Assembly (NCBI RefSeq): GCF_000931465.1
Contig: NZ_CP010892.1
Coordinates: forward strand, 1,612,001-1,676,000
Source: Pseudomonas sp. MRSN 12121
GTDB taxonomy: Bacteria; Pseudomonadota; Gammaproteobacteria; Pseudomonadales; Pseudomonadaceae
Length of the DNA: 64,000 bases
Reading direction: 5' to 3'
The notes under the pieces are model-generated. The model saw only the letters and a program-made list of their open reading frames with translations. It was not told the DNA's origin and ran no database searches. A program made the translations under genes and the position numbers. Below are positions 63,874 through 64,000 of this stretch, in pieces. The first letter of the stretch is position 1; each line of letters starts with the position of its first letter.

Positions 63874-64000
63874 CCTGCAAGGAACAAGTGGCCCGCGCCA
63901 GCGACTATCTCGATGGCCAGCTGAATTTCCGCCAGCGCCTGATCCAGCGCCATCACCTGCTGTTCTGCCCCAAGTGCCGGCGTTTCATCCGGCAGATGCG
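63867..64000 (+). CDS. Zinc-finger anti-sigma factor (zf-HC2), N-terminal part
   Basis: The gene runs off the right edge; 44 codons are visible (MLTCKEQVARASDYLDG ... LLFCPKCRRFIRQM). HHLLFCPKC fits the Hx3Cx2C zinc-binding ZAS motif of anti-sigma factors. It overlaps the sigma gene by seven bases and very likely binds and inhibits it, releasing it on a redox or envelope signal. Whether a membrane segment follows cannot be seen. Confidence 0.82.
   Translation, partial: MLTCKEQVARASDYLDGQLNFRQRLIQRHHLLFCPKCRRFIRQM

Noticed and set aside
1..64000. tRNA, rRNA, insertion sequence or prophage genes
   Set aside because: None was recognised on reading either strand; no transposase, integrase or tRNA cloverleaf with CCA end was seen.

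Overview
The window looks like chromosomal DNA of a Pseudomonas from the fluorescens lineage (P. fluorescens/protegens/chlororaphis type). The evidence is very high GC, gene content typical of that genus (periplasmic cyclohexadienyl dehydratase, rnd-ycgL-ycgN block, oligopeptidase B, LpxO, AceK, HrpA, a FabH-like KAS III next to an ECF sigma factor), many LysR regulators and MFS transporters, and two families of Pseudomonas REP repeats. I saw no rRNA, tRNA, CRISPR array, insertion sequence or prophage. Species is not resolved; everything here is read by eye.

Layout. 1-3.5 kb: the 3' end of a large filamentous-haemagglutinin-like protein with 14 GLUG repeats, a strong terminator, and an orphan fimbrial adhesin. 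3.6-8.4 kb: two LysR regulators flanking an orphan 5-carboxymethyl-2-hydroxymuconate isomerase, a CynX-type MFS pump, and a PheC-type periplasmic protein. 8.6-23.5 kb: mostly housekeeping and conserved hypothetical genes: lipid A phosphoethanolamine transferase eptA, a methyltransferase, rnd-ycgL, a 2-hydroxyacid dehydrogenase, a nitroreductase, ycgN, a degenerate M61-like protein, a SpoU methyltransferase, yajD, a spermidine-synthase-like protein, a cNMP-binding protein, ptrB and yafJ. 23.7-28.5 kb: a LysR gene divergent from an MFS-pxpA-pxpB-pxpC operon (5-oxoproline use). 28.6-35.3 kb: a MoxR/VWA pair, a DUF748 protein, cysK, lpxO, a structured leader with a 37-codon ORF, and a DMT transporter. 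35.5 kb: a solitary pilin-like gene.

36-49.4 kb is a carboxylate / sugar-acid catabolic island: tctC-tctB-tctA-lysR on the minus strand; divergently an MFS-hydrolase-pdxA2 operon; then an MFS-dehydratase-FAH-aldehyde dehydrogenase operon that fits a non-phosphorylative route ending at 2-oxoglutarate. Three copies of one 17-bp T-N11-A type operator lie upstream of all three transcription units, so they probably form one regulon.

49.5-54.1 kb: a 1542-aa autotransporter with a tandem array of exact 297-bp period, preceded by an unusually AT-rich 630-bp non-coding stretch. 54.7-64 kb: a DMT transporter, aceK, hrpA, a FabH-like KAS III, an ECF sigma factor, and the start of its ZAS-type anti-sigma factor, cut by the right edge. 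REP inverted pairs sit between several of these units.
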